Below are positions 47,422 to 56,638 of a stretch of 64,000 bases of DNA, piece after piece. A model generated the notes under the pieces. It made no database searches and was not told the DNA's origin. It worked only from the letters and a program-made list of their open reading frames with translations. The position numbers were made by a program, and so were the translations under genes. How positions within the stretch are numbered: position 1 is the stretch's first letter; the number at the start of each line of letters is the position of its first letter. Origin of the DNA: Streptomyces sp. HPF1205 (lineage in GTDB: Bacteria > Actinomycetota > Actinomycetes > Streptomycetales > Streptomycetaceae); assembly GCF_020400825.1 (NCBI RefSeq), contig NZ_JAINVH010000001.1:310001-374000 (forward strand). Reading direction: 5' to 3'.

Positions 47422-49266
47422 GTGCGCAATCCAGAAGCGCCTCGGCTGCTGGGGGTCTACCGCAGAGCCGTTCCGGAAGGGGCCCGCCGGGCAATCGCCT
47501 CACGAGTCGACGCCGATCTGCGAAAGCAGGTGAAGCTGCGAATCGCCGGAGCCACCGCCGCGGCCGAACGGGTGCGCGCCGCCCGGGTCGGCAGGCGGCA
47601 CCAGACACTTCTCGAGGGCGGGAACCGCACGGTGGTGACCGTCGGCGCCGAGGCGAAGATCGCCCTGGTGATGCCCGGCGCGACCCCGCTGGCGGCCCGC
47701 CGGGCCAACCTCGATGCCGTACTGCGCTGCCTGGACGGCGCCGGCCTCGACCACTTCTGCGTACGGGGCAGGTCGGACACCGCCGCCGCGGTCGCCGTCC
47801 ACGCCGCCGACCGCGCCGCCGTGCTGGCCGCGCTCGCCGAACTGTGCGCGGCGGAACCCGGCTACGTCACCGTCGTCGACGGCAACAAGCCGGTGCCCGA
47901 GGCATCGGTGCCCGGCTACGAGCCTGTGGTGTGGCGGCGGCTCGCCAAGACCGACGTGATCCGCCTGACCTGGTACCGGACCGACGAGACCGGGCAGCTC
48001 GCGCTGGGCACCCGCTACGGCTGCGACGTGGAGTTCTGGAAGACCGAGGACGGCCTCCTGGAGGCGCCCAGGCCCGGCAGACTGGCCGCGGCCGTCCCCG
48101 CGGACTCGCGGACCGTGGACGCGCCGGAGGAGTTCTTCACCGACCTCGCCCCGCGCGTCGACAACGACCCCACCGGCACCGCCCCGCGCTTCGAGGTCCG
48201 CACCCGGGAGCACTTCGCCATCCGCGCCACCGAGGAGGTGCCCTTCCCCATCGACGTGGTCTACACGTGGGTGGACGGCTCCGACCCGGCCTGGCTCAGG
48301 CGCCGCGCGGAGTTCTCCGGCGAGAGCTACCACGCCGAGGCCGCCAACGCCGCCCGCTACCTCAGCCGGGACGAACTGCGCTACTCGCTGCGCTCCCTGC
48401 ACATGTACGCCCCGTGGGTGCGCACGGTGTACCTGGTCACCGACGACCAGAAGCCCGAGTGGCTGGACCCGACGGTCCCCGGCATCCGGGTGGTCAGCCA
48501 CAAGGAGATCTTCGCGTCCGGCTCCTCGCTGCCCACCTTCAACTCGCACGCGATAGAGAGCCAGCTGCACCGCATCGACGGCCTGTCCGAGCACTTCCTG
48601 TACTTCAACGACGACGTGCTCCTGGGCAACGAGGTCACCCCCCAGGACTTTTTCCTGGCCAACGGCCTGACCAAGTTCTTCCCTTCGCCCGCCCTGGTGC
48701 CGCTCGGTGAGAAGACCACCGACGACCCGCCGGTGGCCGCCGCGGGCAAGAACAACCGGCGGCTGATCGAGGAGCGCTACGGCACGGTGCTGGTGCAGAA
48801 GATGAAGCACATGCCGCACGCGCTGCGGCGCAGCGTCCTGGCCGAGATCGAGACCGAGTGGCCCGACGAGTGGCGGGCGACGGCCGCCAGCCGCTTCCGC
48901 AGCGTGACCGACATCTCCATAGCGTCCTCGCTGCACCACTACTACGCCTTCCACACCCGGCGCGCGATACCGTCCGACCTGCCGTACATGTACTTCGACC
49001 TGGCGCACCCGTGGACCGACGCCCGGCTCGGCCGGCTGCTCGCCAACCGCGACAAGACCGTGTTCTGCGTGAACGACACCACCTCGACGGGACACGACGT
49101 GCAGGGGCAGAAGGACCTGATCACGCCGTTCCTGGAGGCGTACTTCCCGGTGCCTAGCCCGTTCGAGAAGCCCCGGCCGGGCCGGTCGGCGGACGGCGGC
49201 GGGCAGGGCACGGACCAGGACGGCGAACGCGGCGGCAGGCAACTGGCCGGCAACGCCGGGCTCTGA
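47422..49266 (+). CDS. Stealth-family sugar-phosphate transferase
   Basis: A 614-residue protein. Stealth proteins transfer sugar-1-phosphate (hexose-1-phosphate) units to make phosphodiester-linked glycans. All four conserved regions are visible: CR1 [19 protein letters not shown] near 277, CR2 [11 protein letters not shown]...TDDQKPEW near 315, CR3 [15 protein letters not shown] near 461 and CR4 VFCVNDT near 547. The first 270 residues carry an extra domain, [19 protein letters not shown] and YGCDVEFW, which recurs in the GT4-Stealth fusion gene nearby. GTG 47422 is preferred, with GGGGAGGGG upstream; GTG 47380 is an alternative. The 270-base upstream gap includes an AT-richer stretch with TTAACA and TAGATT near 47330-47350. 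Confidence 0.92.
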   Translation: MRNPEAPRLLGVYRRAVPEGARRAIASRVDADLRKQVKLRIAGATAAAERVRAARVGRRHQTLLEGGNRTVVTVGAEAKIALVMPGATPLAARRANLDAVLRCLDGAGLDHFCVRGRSDTAAAVAVHAADRAAVLAALAELCAAEPGYVTVVDGNKPVPEASVPGYEPVVWRRLAKTDVIRLTWYRTDETGQLALGTRYGCDVEFWKTEDGLLEAPRPGRLAAAVPADSRTVDAPEEFFTDLAPRVDNDPTGTAPRFEVRTREHFAIRATEEVPFPIDVVYTWVDGSDPAWLRRRAEFSGESYHAEAANAARYLSRDELRYSLRSLHMYAPWVRTVYLVTDDQKPEWLDPTVPGIRVVSHKEIFASGSSLPTFNSHAIESQLHRIDGLSEHFLYFNDDVLLGNEVTPQDFFLANGLTKFFPSPALVPLGEKTTDDPPVAAAGKNNRRLIEERYGTVLVQKMKHMPHALRRSVLAEIETEWPDEWRATAASRFRSVTDISIASSLHHYYAFHTRRAIPSDLPYMYFDLAHPWTDARLGRLLANRDKTVFCVNDTTSTGHDVQGQKDLITPFLEAYFPVPSPFEKPRPGRSADGGGQGTDQDGERGGRQLAGNAGL

Positions 49267-49292
49267 GCGCGCAAGCGGACTCCGAGCGCGCA

Positions 49293-49331
49293 CGAGGGCC
49301 CCGGGGCGGTCGCGCCGCCCCGGGGCCCTCG
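49293..49331. terminator. Perfect 17-bp hairpin between the two Stealth genes
   Basis: The arms 49293-49309 and 49315-49331 are exact complements around TCGCG. The structure separates the two convergent Stealth genes. Confidence 0.85.
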
Positions 49332-49372
49332 TCGTCCGCTCCGGTCGCCCGGTCGCGCTCGAAGCGGGTCGC

Positions 49373-52186
49373 TCAGTCGCGCTCGAAGCGCGAGCGCACC
49401 GGGAAGTAGGCGCTCAGGAACGCCCGCAGCACCCGGTCCTGCTCCTCGGCCGGCACCTCGGCGTCCGGCGACTCGCCGATGCAGAACACGTCGTTGCCGC
49501 GGGTGGCCAGCAGGCGGCTCAGCACCGAGTGGTGCTCGTAGTTGCCGGCGTTGACGTAGCTGCACGAGATCTGCGACGGCACGCTCGTGCCGGTCAGGTA
49601 GCCGTAGTGGTGGTGCAGCGACGACGTGATCGACAGGTCGGAGGCGGACCGGAACGGGTTGGCCGCCGTACGCGACACCTCCTGCGGGAACCGCTCCGCG
49701 ATCTCCGCCAGCACACTGCGGCGCAGGGCGTGGGGCGTGTGCAGGAAGCTGTGGGTGGCCACCCGGCCGAACGCCTTCTCCAGCAGCGCCCGGTTGTTCT
49801 TCGCGGCGGCGAAGTAGGCCTCGTCGTCGTCCGACAGCTCGGTGGGCGGCACCGTCGTCGGCGAGCGGAAGAACTTCGCGGCGCCGTTGCTCAGGAAGAA
49901 CGCCTCGGGTCCCACCGGGCGGCCGATGAACACGTCGTCGTTCAGGTACAGGAAGTGCTCGGACAGGCCCTCGATGCGGTGCAGTTGGCTCTCGATGGCG
50001 TGCGAGCTGAACGTCGGCAGCCACGAGCTGTCGGCGAAGATCTCCCGGTGCGAGACGACCTTCACGCCCGGCTGGGAGGTGTCCAGCCAGCTCGGCACCT
50101 GATCGTCCGTCACCAGGTAGATGGTGCGCACCCAGGGCGCGAACATCTCCAGCGACCGCAGCGAGTACCGCAGTTCGTCCCGGTTGCGGAACCGCTGCGC
50201 ACCGTCGTCCGCCTTGTGCACGGGCATGCCGTGCGCCCGCCTGGTCGCGTTGCGCCGCTCCCGCCAGGCGGGATCCGTGTCGTCCACCCACGTGTAGACC
50301 ACGTCGACCGGGAAGTCGACCTCCCACATCAGGGTCTTGGTGAACTGGGCCAGCGTCGGGTAGTCGCGGTCGCCCACCCGCAGTTTCGCGGTCGGCTCCA
50401 GCGAGGGCAGCCGCTTGCCGAGGAGGGTCGCGCCGCGCGGCGTCACCCGCCAGCCGTCCTCCTCGTCGGTCATCCAGAACTCCACGCTGCAGCCGTACAC
50501 CGGGCCGTACCGCAGGGTCCGGCTGGCGCTGGTGATCGGCTTGAACACCCGCAGGCCCGCGACCTCGCCCACCCCCCGCAGCCGCTCGGCCAGCACGGCG
50601 CCGGGCGCGGCGGTGCGCGGCCCCAGCAGCTCGGCGTAGACGGGCCGGCCGTGCAGCGCGCCGGCCAGCGCCTCGATCACCCGCTCGCGGTCCTCGACGG
50701 CCACCGCCAGCCGGTACGCGACGCCGTCGGCCCGCAGCAGGATGTACGGGATCCCGGCGTCCTCCAGCACCTTGGTGGTCAGTTCCAGGTTGATCCTGGC
50801 CATGCCGCGGCTGGTGACGTCGTCGCGCTCCTCGGCCAGCCGGCCGGCCGAGCGGATCAGGCCGCGGTCCTGCGCCTGGAGCAGCACCTCCCTGGCCTTC
50901 TGCTCGTCGGCGGAGTTCGCCAGCGACGAGGCGGGCGCGGCCACCGTGAAGTTGCGGGTGCCGCCGGCGGCTATGCGCAGCGCCGCGCGGTCGGCGCGGC
51001 GGCCGTGCCGCTCGGGGTTGTCCCGCTCGGCCACCAGCCGCTGGAACAGCTCCTCCCACCGGGCCGTGATCTGCGCGCCGCCGAACCGCTCGTACACGCC
51101 CGCGCGGGCGGCCTCGCCGTAGGCGTGCCTCGTCTCGTCCTCGCTCATCAGCCGGGCCATGGCCTCGGACAGCCGCTCCACGTCCCCCGGCGGCACCAGC
51201 AGCCCGTCCACCCCGTGCCGGATGATCTCGGCCGGGCCGGTCACGATGTCGTACGCGATCGCCGGCACCCCCGCGGCGAACATCTCCAGCAGCACCAGCG
51301 GGAACGCCTCGTTGCGCGAGGGCAGCAGGCACAGGCTCGCCTTGGCCCACTCCTCCTCCATCTGCGCCGAGCGGCCCACGAGTTCGACCCGCAGGTGCAG
51401 GCCCAGGCTCTCCACCAGGCGGCGCAGCCGCACCTCCTGCGGGCCGTCGCCGAAGACCCGCAGCTGCCAGTCGGGGAAGTCGGCGGCGACCTTGTGGAAC
51501 GCCTCGATGGCGTGGTCGATCTGCTTCTCCGGTGTCAGCCGGGCGGCCAGCACGATGAGTTTGCCCTCGCGGTCCGAGCGCGGCCGGTATCCGTCGGGCA
51601 CCGCGTTGGGGATGGCGACCAGCTCGGGCGCCGCGTCGCCGAGCGACTCGGCGAACCAGTCGTTGGTGCGCTCGGTCAGCGACACCAGCGCGTCGATCCT
51701 CGGCCCGTACACCAGCAGCGGCTCGCCCGGCGTCCCGCGCAACTGGGAGGCGCGGTGCTCCTCGTGCACGGTCACCACCCGCTCGGGGGCGAGTTCGGCC
51801 GCGGCGGCCATCAGGGCCGGCGTCGTGGTGACCAGCACGTCGCAGTCCAGGCTGTGCAGCGCCGCGGTCATCTCGACGTCCGACAGGCGGTTGAAGGTGC
51901 TCTCCCAAACCGGCTTGATCAGCTCACTGGGCAGCGAGGCGAGGGTGCGGCACGCCTTCTCGTCGAGTACGGAGGAGCGCACCGGGCGCTCGTAGGACCC
52001 GGTGCGGTCGACCAGGTAGCGGCGCTTGACCTGAAGGGCCGCGCTGAAGAAGGGCTCGGGCCGGGTCTTGAAGACGCTGAGCACCTCGACGTCGTGCCGC
52101 AGCGACAGGTGCACCGCCTGGTTGTAGGCGGCCATCTCGGTGCCGCCCATCTCGTCGCCCCAGGTGAGCAGAAAGGTGATCTTCAT
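49373..52186 (-). CDS. GT4 glycosyltransferase fused to a Stealth phosphotransferase
   Basis: A 937-residue two-enzyme protein. The first 400 or so residues are a GT4 glycosyltransferase: MKITFLLTWGDEMGGTEMAA, LAARLTPEKQIDHAIEAF (donor domain) and the EX7E region NEAFPLVLLEMFAAGVP. A linker leads to the pre-Stealth domain (RINLELTTKVLEDAGIPYI, YGCSVEFW), then the Stealth regions: CR1 [18 protein letters not shown] near 625, CR2 with TDDQVPSW, CR3 [15 protein letters not shown] and CR4 VFCIGES. The protein could both add a sugar and join units by phosphodiester bonds. The ATG overlaps the stop of the upstream 330-residue gene (ATGA). It is convergent with the stand-alone Stealth gene. Confidence 0.92.
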   Translation of the reverse strand: MKITFLLTWGDEMGGTEMAAYNQAVHLSLRHDVEVLSVFKTRPEPFFSAALQVKRRYLVDRTGSYERPVRSSVLDEKACRTLASLPSELIKPVWESTFNRLSDVEMTAALHSLDCDVLVTTTPALMAAAAELAPERVVTVHEEHRASQLRGTPGEPLLVYGPRIDALVSLTERTNDWFAESLGDAAPELVAIPNAVPDGYRPRSDREGKLIVLAARLTPEKQIDHAIEAFHKVAADFPDWQLRVFGDGPQEVRLRRLVESLGLHLRVELVGRSAQMEEEWAKASLCLLPSRNEAFPLVLLEMFAAGVPAIAYDIVTGPAEIIRHGVDGLLVPPGDVERLSEAMARLMSEDETRHAYGEAARAGVYERFGGAQITARWEELFQRLVAERDNPERHGRRADRAALRIAAGGTRNFTVAAPASSLANSADEQKAREVLLQAQDRGLIRSAGRLAEERDDVTSRGMARINLELTTKVLEDAGIPYILLRADGVAYRLAVAVEDRERVIEALAGALHGRPVYAELLGPRTAAPGAVLAERLRGVGEVAGLRVFKPITSASRTLRYGPVYGCSVEFWMTDEEDGWRVTPRGATLLGKRLPSLEPTAKLRVGDRDYPTLAQFTKTLMWEVDFPVDVVYTWVDDTDPAWRERRNATRRAHGMPVHKADDGAQRFRNRDELRYSLRSLEMFAPWVRTIYLVTDDQVPSWLDTSQPGVKVVSHREIFADSSWLPTFSSHAIESQLHRIEGLSEHFLYLNDDVFIGRPVGPEAFFLSNGAAKFFRSPTTVPPTELSDDDEAYFAAAKNNRALLEKAFGRVATHSFLHTPHALRRSVLAEIAERFPQEVSRTAANPFRSASDLSITSSLHHHYGYLTGTSVPSQISCSYVNAGNYEHHSVLSRLLATRGNDVFCIGESPDAEVPAEEQDRVLRAFLSAYFPVRSRFERD

Positions 52187-53175
52187 GCGTCCTCGTCGGT
52201 TCCAAAAGCGGCGCAGGCTACGGCCAGGGCCCCGGCCGCGGTCAGATGGGCGTGCACGCGCGCAAGGGAGCCGTCCGCGAGCGCGACGATGCGGTAAGGG
52301 GTGCGGTACACCTGCTTCGGGTGGCGCACATGGGTCAGCCGCCGGGCCAGGCGCAGCCGGGTCCGGCCGGCCTGCAACTGCACCTCCCAGGTGCGCTGCA
52401 CCCGCTGGCCCGCGATCATCGCGTCCAGCGGTACGTCGAAGGAGAACGTGTCGCCGTCCCACACCGGCCGCACCGGCAGGCCGCCCGCGGAGCCCCGGCG
52501 CACGATCTGGGCCGCGTACTCGCCGTGGGGGTGCCGGGGCGCGATCACCCTGCCGTGGACCGTGATCCGGTCCCAGCGCAGGTCGAGCCCGGTCAGTTCG
52601 GCCTGATGGGCAGGCGCGGACACCTTCAGCATCGCCCGGTTGTCCACCGACCGCACCACCCGGAAGACGGCGCCGCTGGCGCGGGAGACCGGGTTGGCGA
52701 GCGTCGGCCCGTCGGCGTTGCCGAACGGCGCTGCCGCCAGCCCCGAGCGCGTCTCGCGGCCGCCCGTGTCGGTGGTCACCACCGAGAAGCGCCACAGGCC
52801 GCTGTCGAGCACCAGGCCCCTGGACCCGCCCTCCGGGTACCCCGCGTGCCGCAGCGGCACGGTCGCGGTCAGCAGCAGCCCGCCGTCCTGCCACGGCTCG
52901 GCGGTCAGGTCGACGCTCATGCGGCGGCTGCCCCTGGCCAGTTCCAGGCGCGCGGCGGCCAGGCCGGCCCGGTCGCCGGCGAAGGGCACCGCGACGTTCA
53001 GCGTCCGGCCGCCGAGCACCGACAGGTGCACCGGGGCGAGCAGCGCGCGCGGATGCACCCCGCCGCCGAGAGTCGGCACGGTGTTCATCCGCTCGACCCT
53101 GCGCCGTACCTTCACCACCACCGTGCGGGCGCGCTTGGCCGCGCTCACCGCATAGGGCAGGAGCGTGTCGCTCAC
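52183..53175 (-). CDS. Beta-rich protein of unknown function, coupled to the GT4-Stealth gene
   Basis: A 330-residue protein I cannot assign to a named family. A basic helical start (KRARTVVVKVRRRVERM) is followed by repeated beta-strand-rich segments such as RTLNVAVPFAGD, RITVHGRVIAPRH and FSFDVPLDAMIAG. These resemble the C-terminal beta domains of teichoic-acid-type glycosyltransferases, including the 45571-47151 product. No catalytic motif or signal peptide is visible. GTG 53175 is chosen, with GGGGGG 10 bases upstream; ATG 53202 lacks an RBS. Its stop overlaps the start of the GT4-Stealth gene by 4 bases, so it probably acts with that enzyme. Confidence 0.8.
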   Translation of the reverse strand: MSDTLLPYAVSAAKRARTVVVKVRRRVERMNTVPTLGGGVHPRALLAPVHLSVLGGRTLNVAVPFAGDRAGLAAARLELARGSRRMSVDLTAEPWQDGGLLLTATVPLRHAGYPEGGSRGLVLDSGLWRFSVVTTDTGGRETRSGLAAAPFGNADGPTLANPVSRASGAVFRVVRSVDNRAMLKVSAPAHQAELTGLDLRWDRITVHGRVIAPRHPHGEYAAQIVRRGSAGGLPVRPVWDGDTFSFDVPLDAMIAGQRVQRTWEVQLQAGRTRLRLARRLTHVRHPKQVYRTPYRIVALADGSLARVHAHLTAAGALAVACAAFGTDEDA

Positions 53176-53287
53176 GGTATCCGTACCCCCCTGTCCTGCC
53201 ATGGTGGGCAGCTCGCGCTGCCCGCGCCGTCCGTCGTGCGCACGGTCCCCGCCTTCCGCTCGGGCGTCTGGCCGCCCGGGTCGGCCA

Positions 53288-53302
53288 TGTGACGTGGGTC
53301 AC
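53288..53302. promoter_or_regulatory. Crp-like palindrome in the divergent promoter region of the glycan island
   Basis: TGTGA-cgtggg-TCAC matches TGTGA-N6-TCACA at all but the last base, and also fits GTG-N6-GNCAC, which I recall as the Streptomyces Crp consensus. It lies between the leftward 330-residue/GT4-Stealth unit and the rightward PIG-L/galE unit, about 100 bases from each start. Confidence 0.5.
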
Positions 53303-53390
53303 CGAGCCGGAGGAAACCCGCGGTCCCGGCCGCCCCTCTTTTGAACGGGGCGCCTGTAATAGTCGCACAACAGATGAACGGAGCAGGACG

Positions 53391-55637
53391 TTGGATCGTC
53401 TGCTGGGGCGGACACGGCCGGGGCTGACCCGGCGGTCCGCGGCGGGGGCAATGGGCGGGATGCTGGCGGCACTGGCGACAGGCTGCCGGGGTGGCAAGAC
53501 GGCTCAGGTGCGGTACGGCAAGCCGTTCAAGTCCGCGGTGACACTGGCCGACCGGCCCGGGTTCGGCGCGGCGGGGCGGGCCCTGGTGCTGCAGGTCGTG
53601 GCCCATCCCGACGACGACCTGTTCTTCATGAACCCCGACACGCTCGGCGCCATCGAGCGCGGCGTGCCGGTGGTGACCGTCTACATCACCGGTGGCGGCT
53701 CCTTCGGCGTCAACCAGGTGCCGGGCGGGCCCAAGCCGCCCGCGAACATCCCCGCCTACGTCGGCGCCCGCCAGCAGGGACTGCACCAGGCATACGCGCG
53801 GATGCTCGGGGCCGGCCTGTTCACCCCCTGGCGGCGCACCGCGCTGGACCTGCCCGGCGGCCACCAGGCGGAGCTGCACAGCCTCAGCCACGGCGGCAGG
53901 AGCGCCGAACTCGTGCTGCTCAACCTGGACATGCACACGAAGGTGCCGGGCGGCAGGACCAACCTGTCGCGGATATGGGCCCAGTCCGACGCCAAGGGCA
54001 GGACCATCGTGGTCCCCGGCTCCCCGGTGCGCCGCTCGACCTGGTACGGGCGGCAGGACCTGATGGACGCCCTCGTCTCCCTCTTCCAGCGCTACCGGCC
54101 CACCCTCGTGTGCACCCTGGACCCCGACCCGGACATCCAGGTGCACGACAAGACCCACCCCCGCGGCAGCGACGCGGTGGGCTACTCCGACCACCCCGAC
54201 CACACCGCGGCCGCCCAGCTCACCTGGCAGGCCCTGGCCCAGTGGGTGGACGCCGCGGTGACCCAGGACGGCCGGGTGCCGGCCTTCCTGACCAACGTCT
54301 ACCGCGGCTACTACAACCAGCGGTGGCCGTACGATCTGCCGGCCGGCCTCGTGCAGACCAAGTCCGAGATCCTCAACGACTACGGCGGCAGCCCGTCGTG
54401 GCACTGCGGCTCGCCGCTGGGGTGCGGTGACTACAGCGTCGGCGACGACAGCACGCTGCGTTCCAAGAAGGGCTGGGTGCGCAGCACCCACTACCGCTAC
54501 CCGACCGCCGGGCCGCAGGTCGTGCCCGCGCCGCCGGTCCTCTCGCGGTCCTCCCCGGGCAGCCCCAGGCCGAGCGACGCGCGGCCCGCCGGCCCCAAGG
54601 TGGCCGTCACCGAGGAGACGGACTGGACGGTGTACGGGGTCCTCGGCACACGCGCCGCCCGCTGGCGGTGGAGCCCGGCCGGCGGCGGGACCTGGAGCGC
54701 GCCGGACGACCTGGGCGGCGGCCCGCTGGCGCCCGCGCTGAGCGTCGTGCGCACCCAGGCCGGCCAGGACCTGCTGTTCGGCCTGCGCTTCTCCGGCTTC
54801 TCCGGCGGCGCGGCCGGCAACACCAGGGAGGTCGTGCTGCTCGACGGCGTGCCCACCGGGCCGCGCCCCGGCCGCTGGACCAGCCTCGGCAACCCCGAGC
54901 GCAGCCAGGTGCGCGGTCGGCGGGTGGGGCCCCCGACCGCCGTCGCCGCACCGGACGGCACCGTCCACGTCTTCGTCCGCAACGCCGCCAAGGGCCTCAG
55001 CACCCGCGTCCGCTCGGCCACCGGCCAGTGGTCGCGCTGGCTCTCACTGGCCGGCGGACAGGTGCAGGAAGGACTGGCGGCGGTCGTGGACAAGGCCGGC
55101 CGTATCCACGTGTACGCGGCCGGCGGCGACCACGTGCACGAATGGACCCAGGGCACCCCCGGCGGCCCGCTCGGCCACCGCGTGGTGGCCGCGCTGCCGC
55201 GCCCCGGCGACGTGCCCGGCGCAGCGGCCGGCCCGGACGGCTCGGTCCTGCTCGGCTACCGCGCACCCGACAGCGCGACCGTCGTGGTGGGCCGGCTCGA
55301 ACCGGGCGTCGGACGCCCGCGCTGGAAGCGCGAGGCGCTCGTCCCGGGCAGCGGCTTCGGCCCGCTCTCGCTCCTGCCGGGGCCGCACCCCGGGGCGCCG
55401 CCCGTGCTCGGCGTGCGCGACGACCTCGGCGGCGCCCTGCTGGACGAGGGCAGGCGGACGCGGAGCACCACCAAAGGCCCGGGCGGCCTGCTCGTGCCGG
55501 CGGGCGCCCCGGCGCCGTACGCCGTCGGCCGTCCCGCGCTCCTCACCCGGGGGCCGTCCGGGGGCCCGGCGCTGGTCTGCCTCGGGGTCGACGCCGAGCC
55601 CCGGCTCGCCGGCGCCCCCGGTAAGGTGACGGAATGA
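53391..55637 (+). CDS. Tat-exported PIG-L deacetylase lipoprotein with C-terminal propeller-like domain (TTG start)
   Basis: A 748-residue exported protein. A twin-arginine signal (LTRRSAAG) runs into a lipobox (LATGC, Cys near 31), so the mature protein should be a lipoprotein on the outer membrane face. The PIG-L/LmbE domain follows with the zinc motif VAHPDDDLFF near 70-79 and HPDHTAA; this family removes N-acetyl groups from glycans or related amines. The second half repeats strand motifs (RWRWSPAGGGTWSAPDDLG, VHVFVRNAAKGLSTRVRS) like a PLL/sialidase-type beta-propeller that may bind carbohydrate. The TTG has GGAG 7 bases upstream. Its stop overlaps galE (ATGA). Confidence 0.88.
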   Translation: MDRLLGRTRPGLTRRSAAGAMGGMLAALATGCRGGKTAQVRYGKPFKSAVTLADRPGFGAAGRALVLQVVAHPDDDLFFMNPDTLGAIERGVPVVTVYITGGGSFGVNQVPGGPKPPANIPAYVGARQQGLHQAYARMLGAGLFTPWRRTALDLPGGHQAELHSLSHGGRSAELVLLNLDMHTKVPGGRTNLSRIWAQSDAKGRTIVVPGSPVRRSTWYGRQDLMDALVSLFQRYRPTLVCTLDPDPDIQVHDKTHPRGSDAVGYSDHPDHTAAAQLTWQALAQWVDAAVTQDGRVPAFLTNVYRGYYNQRWPYDLPAGLVQTKSEILNDYGGSPSWHCGSPLGCGDYSVGDDSTLRSKKGWVRSTHYRYPTAGPQVVPAPPVLSRSSPGSPRPSDARPAGPKVAVTEETDWTVYGVLGTRAARWRWSPAGGGTWSAPDDLGGGPLAPALSVVRTQAGQDLLFGLRFSGFSGGAAGNTREVVLLDGVPTGPRPGRWTSLGNPERSQVRGRRVGPPTAVAAPDGTVHVFVRNAAKGLSTRVRSATGQWSRWLSLAGGQVQEGLAAVVDKAGRIHVYAAGGDHVHEWTQGTPGGPLGHRVVAALPRPGDVPGAAAGPDGSVLLGYRAPDSATVVVGRLEPGVGRPRWKREALVPGSGFGPLSLLPGPHPGAPPVLGVRDDLGGALLDEGRRTRSTTKGPGGLLVPAGAPAPYAVGRPALLTRGPSGGPALVCLGVDAEPRLAGAPGKVTE

Positions 55638-56605
55638 CCTGGATGATCACCGGCGGTGCCGGATACATCGGATCGCACGTCGTCAAGGCGATGACCGAGG
55701 CCGGGGAGCGGGTCGTGGTGTTCGACGACCTGAGCACCGGCGACGCGGGACGGCTGCCCGCCGGGGTGCCCCTGGAGCGGGGAACCGTACTGGACGGCGC
55801 GGCGCTGGACCGGGTGATGCGCGAGCACCAGGTGGACGGCGTGGTGCACATCGCCGCCAAGAAGCAGGTCGGCGAGTCCGTCGAGCGTCCGCTGTGGTAT
55901 TACCGCGAGAACGTCGAGGGCCTGCGTACCGTACTGGAGGCCGCCGCCGGGGCCGGGGTGGGCCGCTTCCTGTTCTCCTCCTCCGCGGCCGTCTACGGGA
56001 TGCCGGACGTCGACCTGGTCACCGAGCGGACCCCGTGCGAGCCGATGAGCCCCTACGGCGAGACCAAGCTCGCCGGCGAGTGGCTGGTCAAGGCGACCGG
56101 CCGGGCGCACGGCATGGCGACGGCGTCCTTGCGCTACTTCAACGTGGCGGGCGCGGCCACCCCCGAACTCGGCGACCCCGGCGTCTTCAACCTGGTCCCG
56201 ATGGTCTTCCGCAGCCTGTCGCAGGGCAAGCCGCCGACGATCTTCGGCGACGACTACCCGACACCCGACGGCACCTGCGTCCGCGACTACATCCACGTCG
56301 AGGACATCGCCTCCGCGCACCTGGCCGCCGCCCGCCGGCTCGCCGAGGACCCGGAGGCCGAACTGGTGCTCAACATCGGCACCGGCAAGGGCGTCTCAGT
56401 TGCCGAAATGGTGGCGATCATCCAAGAGGTTTCGGGCCACACTGGTCTCGCACCCGAGGTGGCCCCCCGCCGCCCCGGCGACCCGGCACGTGTCGTCGCC
56501 TCCGCCGAGTCGATCACCAAGGAACTGGGCTGGACGGCGACCCGCGACGTCCGCCAGATGGTGACCTCGGCCTGGGCGGGCTGGCGGCTGCGGCACCCCG
56601 AGTAG
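55634..56605 (+). CDS. galE: UDP-glucose 4-epimerase-type SDR enzyme
   Basis: A 323-residue extended short-chain dehydrogenase. The NAD-binding motif is TGGAGYIGSHVV at residues 6-17. The catalytic Ser lies in FSSSAAVYG and the Tyr/Lys pair in YGETK near 139. NFNVAG-type (YFNVAGAA) and RDYIHVEDIA motifs support the GalE group. It likely supplies a UDP-galactose-type sugar. The ATG overlaps the stop of the PIG-L gene, so sugar supply is linked to the exported deacetylase. Within GalE-like enzymes the exact epimer pair cannot be read from sequence. Confidence 0.92.
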   Translation: MTWMITGGAGYIGSHVVKAMTEAGERVVVFDDLSTGDAGRLPAGVPLERGTVLDGAALDRVMREHQVDGVVHIAAKKQVGESVERPLWYYRENVEGLRTVLEAAAGAGVGRFLFSSSAAVYGMPDVDLVTERTPCEPMSPYGETKLAGEWLVKATGRAHGMATASLRYFNVAGAATPELGDPGVFNLVPMVFRSLSQGKPPTIFGDDYPTPDGTCVRDYIHVEDIASAHLAAARRLAEDPEAELVLNIGTGKGVSVAEMVAIIQEVSGHTGLAPEVAPRRPGDPARVVASAESITKELGWTATRDVRQMVTSAWAGWRLRHPE

Positions 56606-56638
56606 CCGGCCGACCGACGCCAGACGATGAGGACGCAC

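Noticed and set aside
49350..49395. Repeated GTCGCGCTCGAAGCG at the 3' end of the GT4-Stealth gene as an attachment site
   Set aside because: A local duplication of the last codons, with no integrase or second distant copy.
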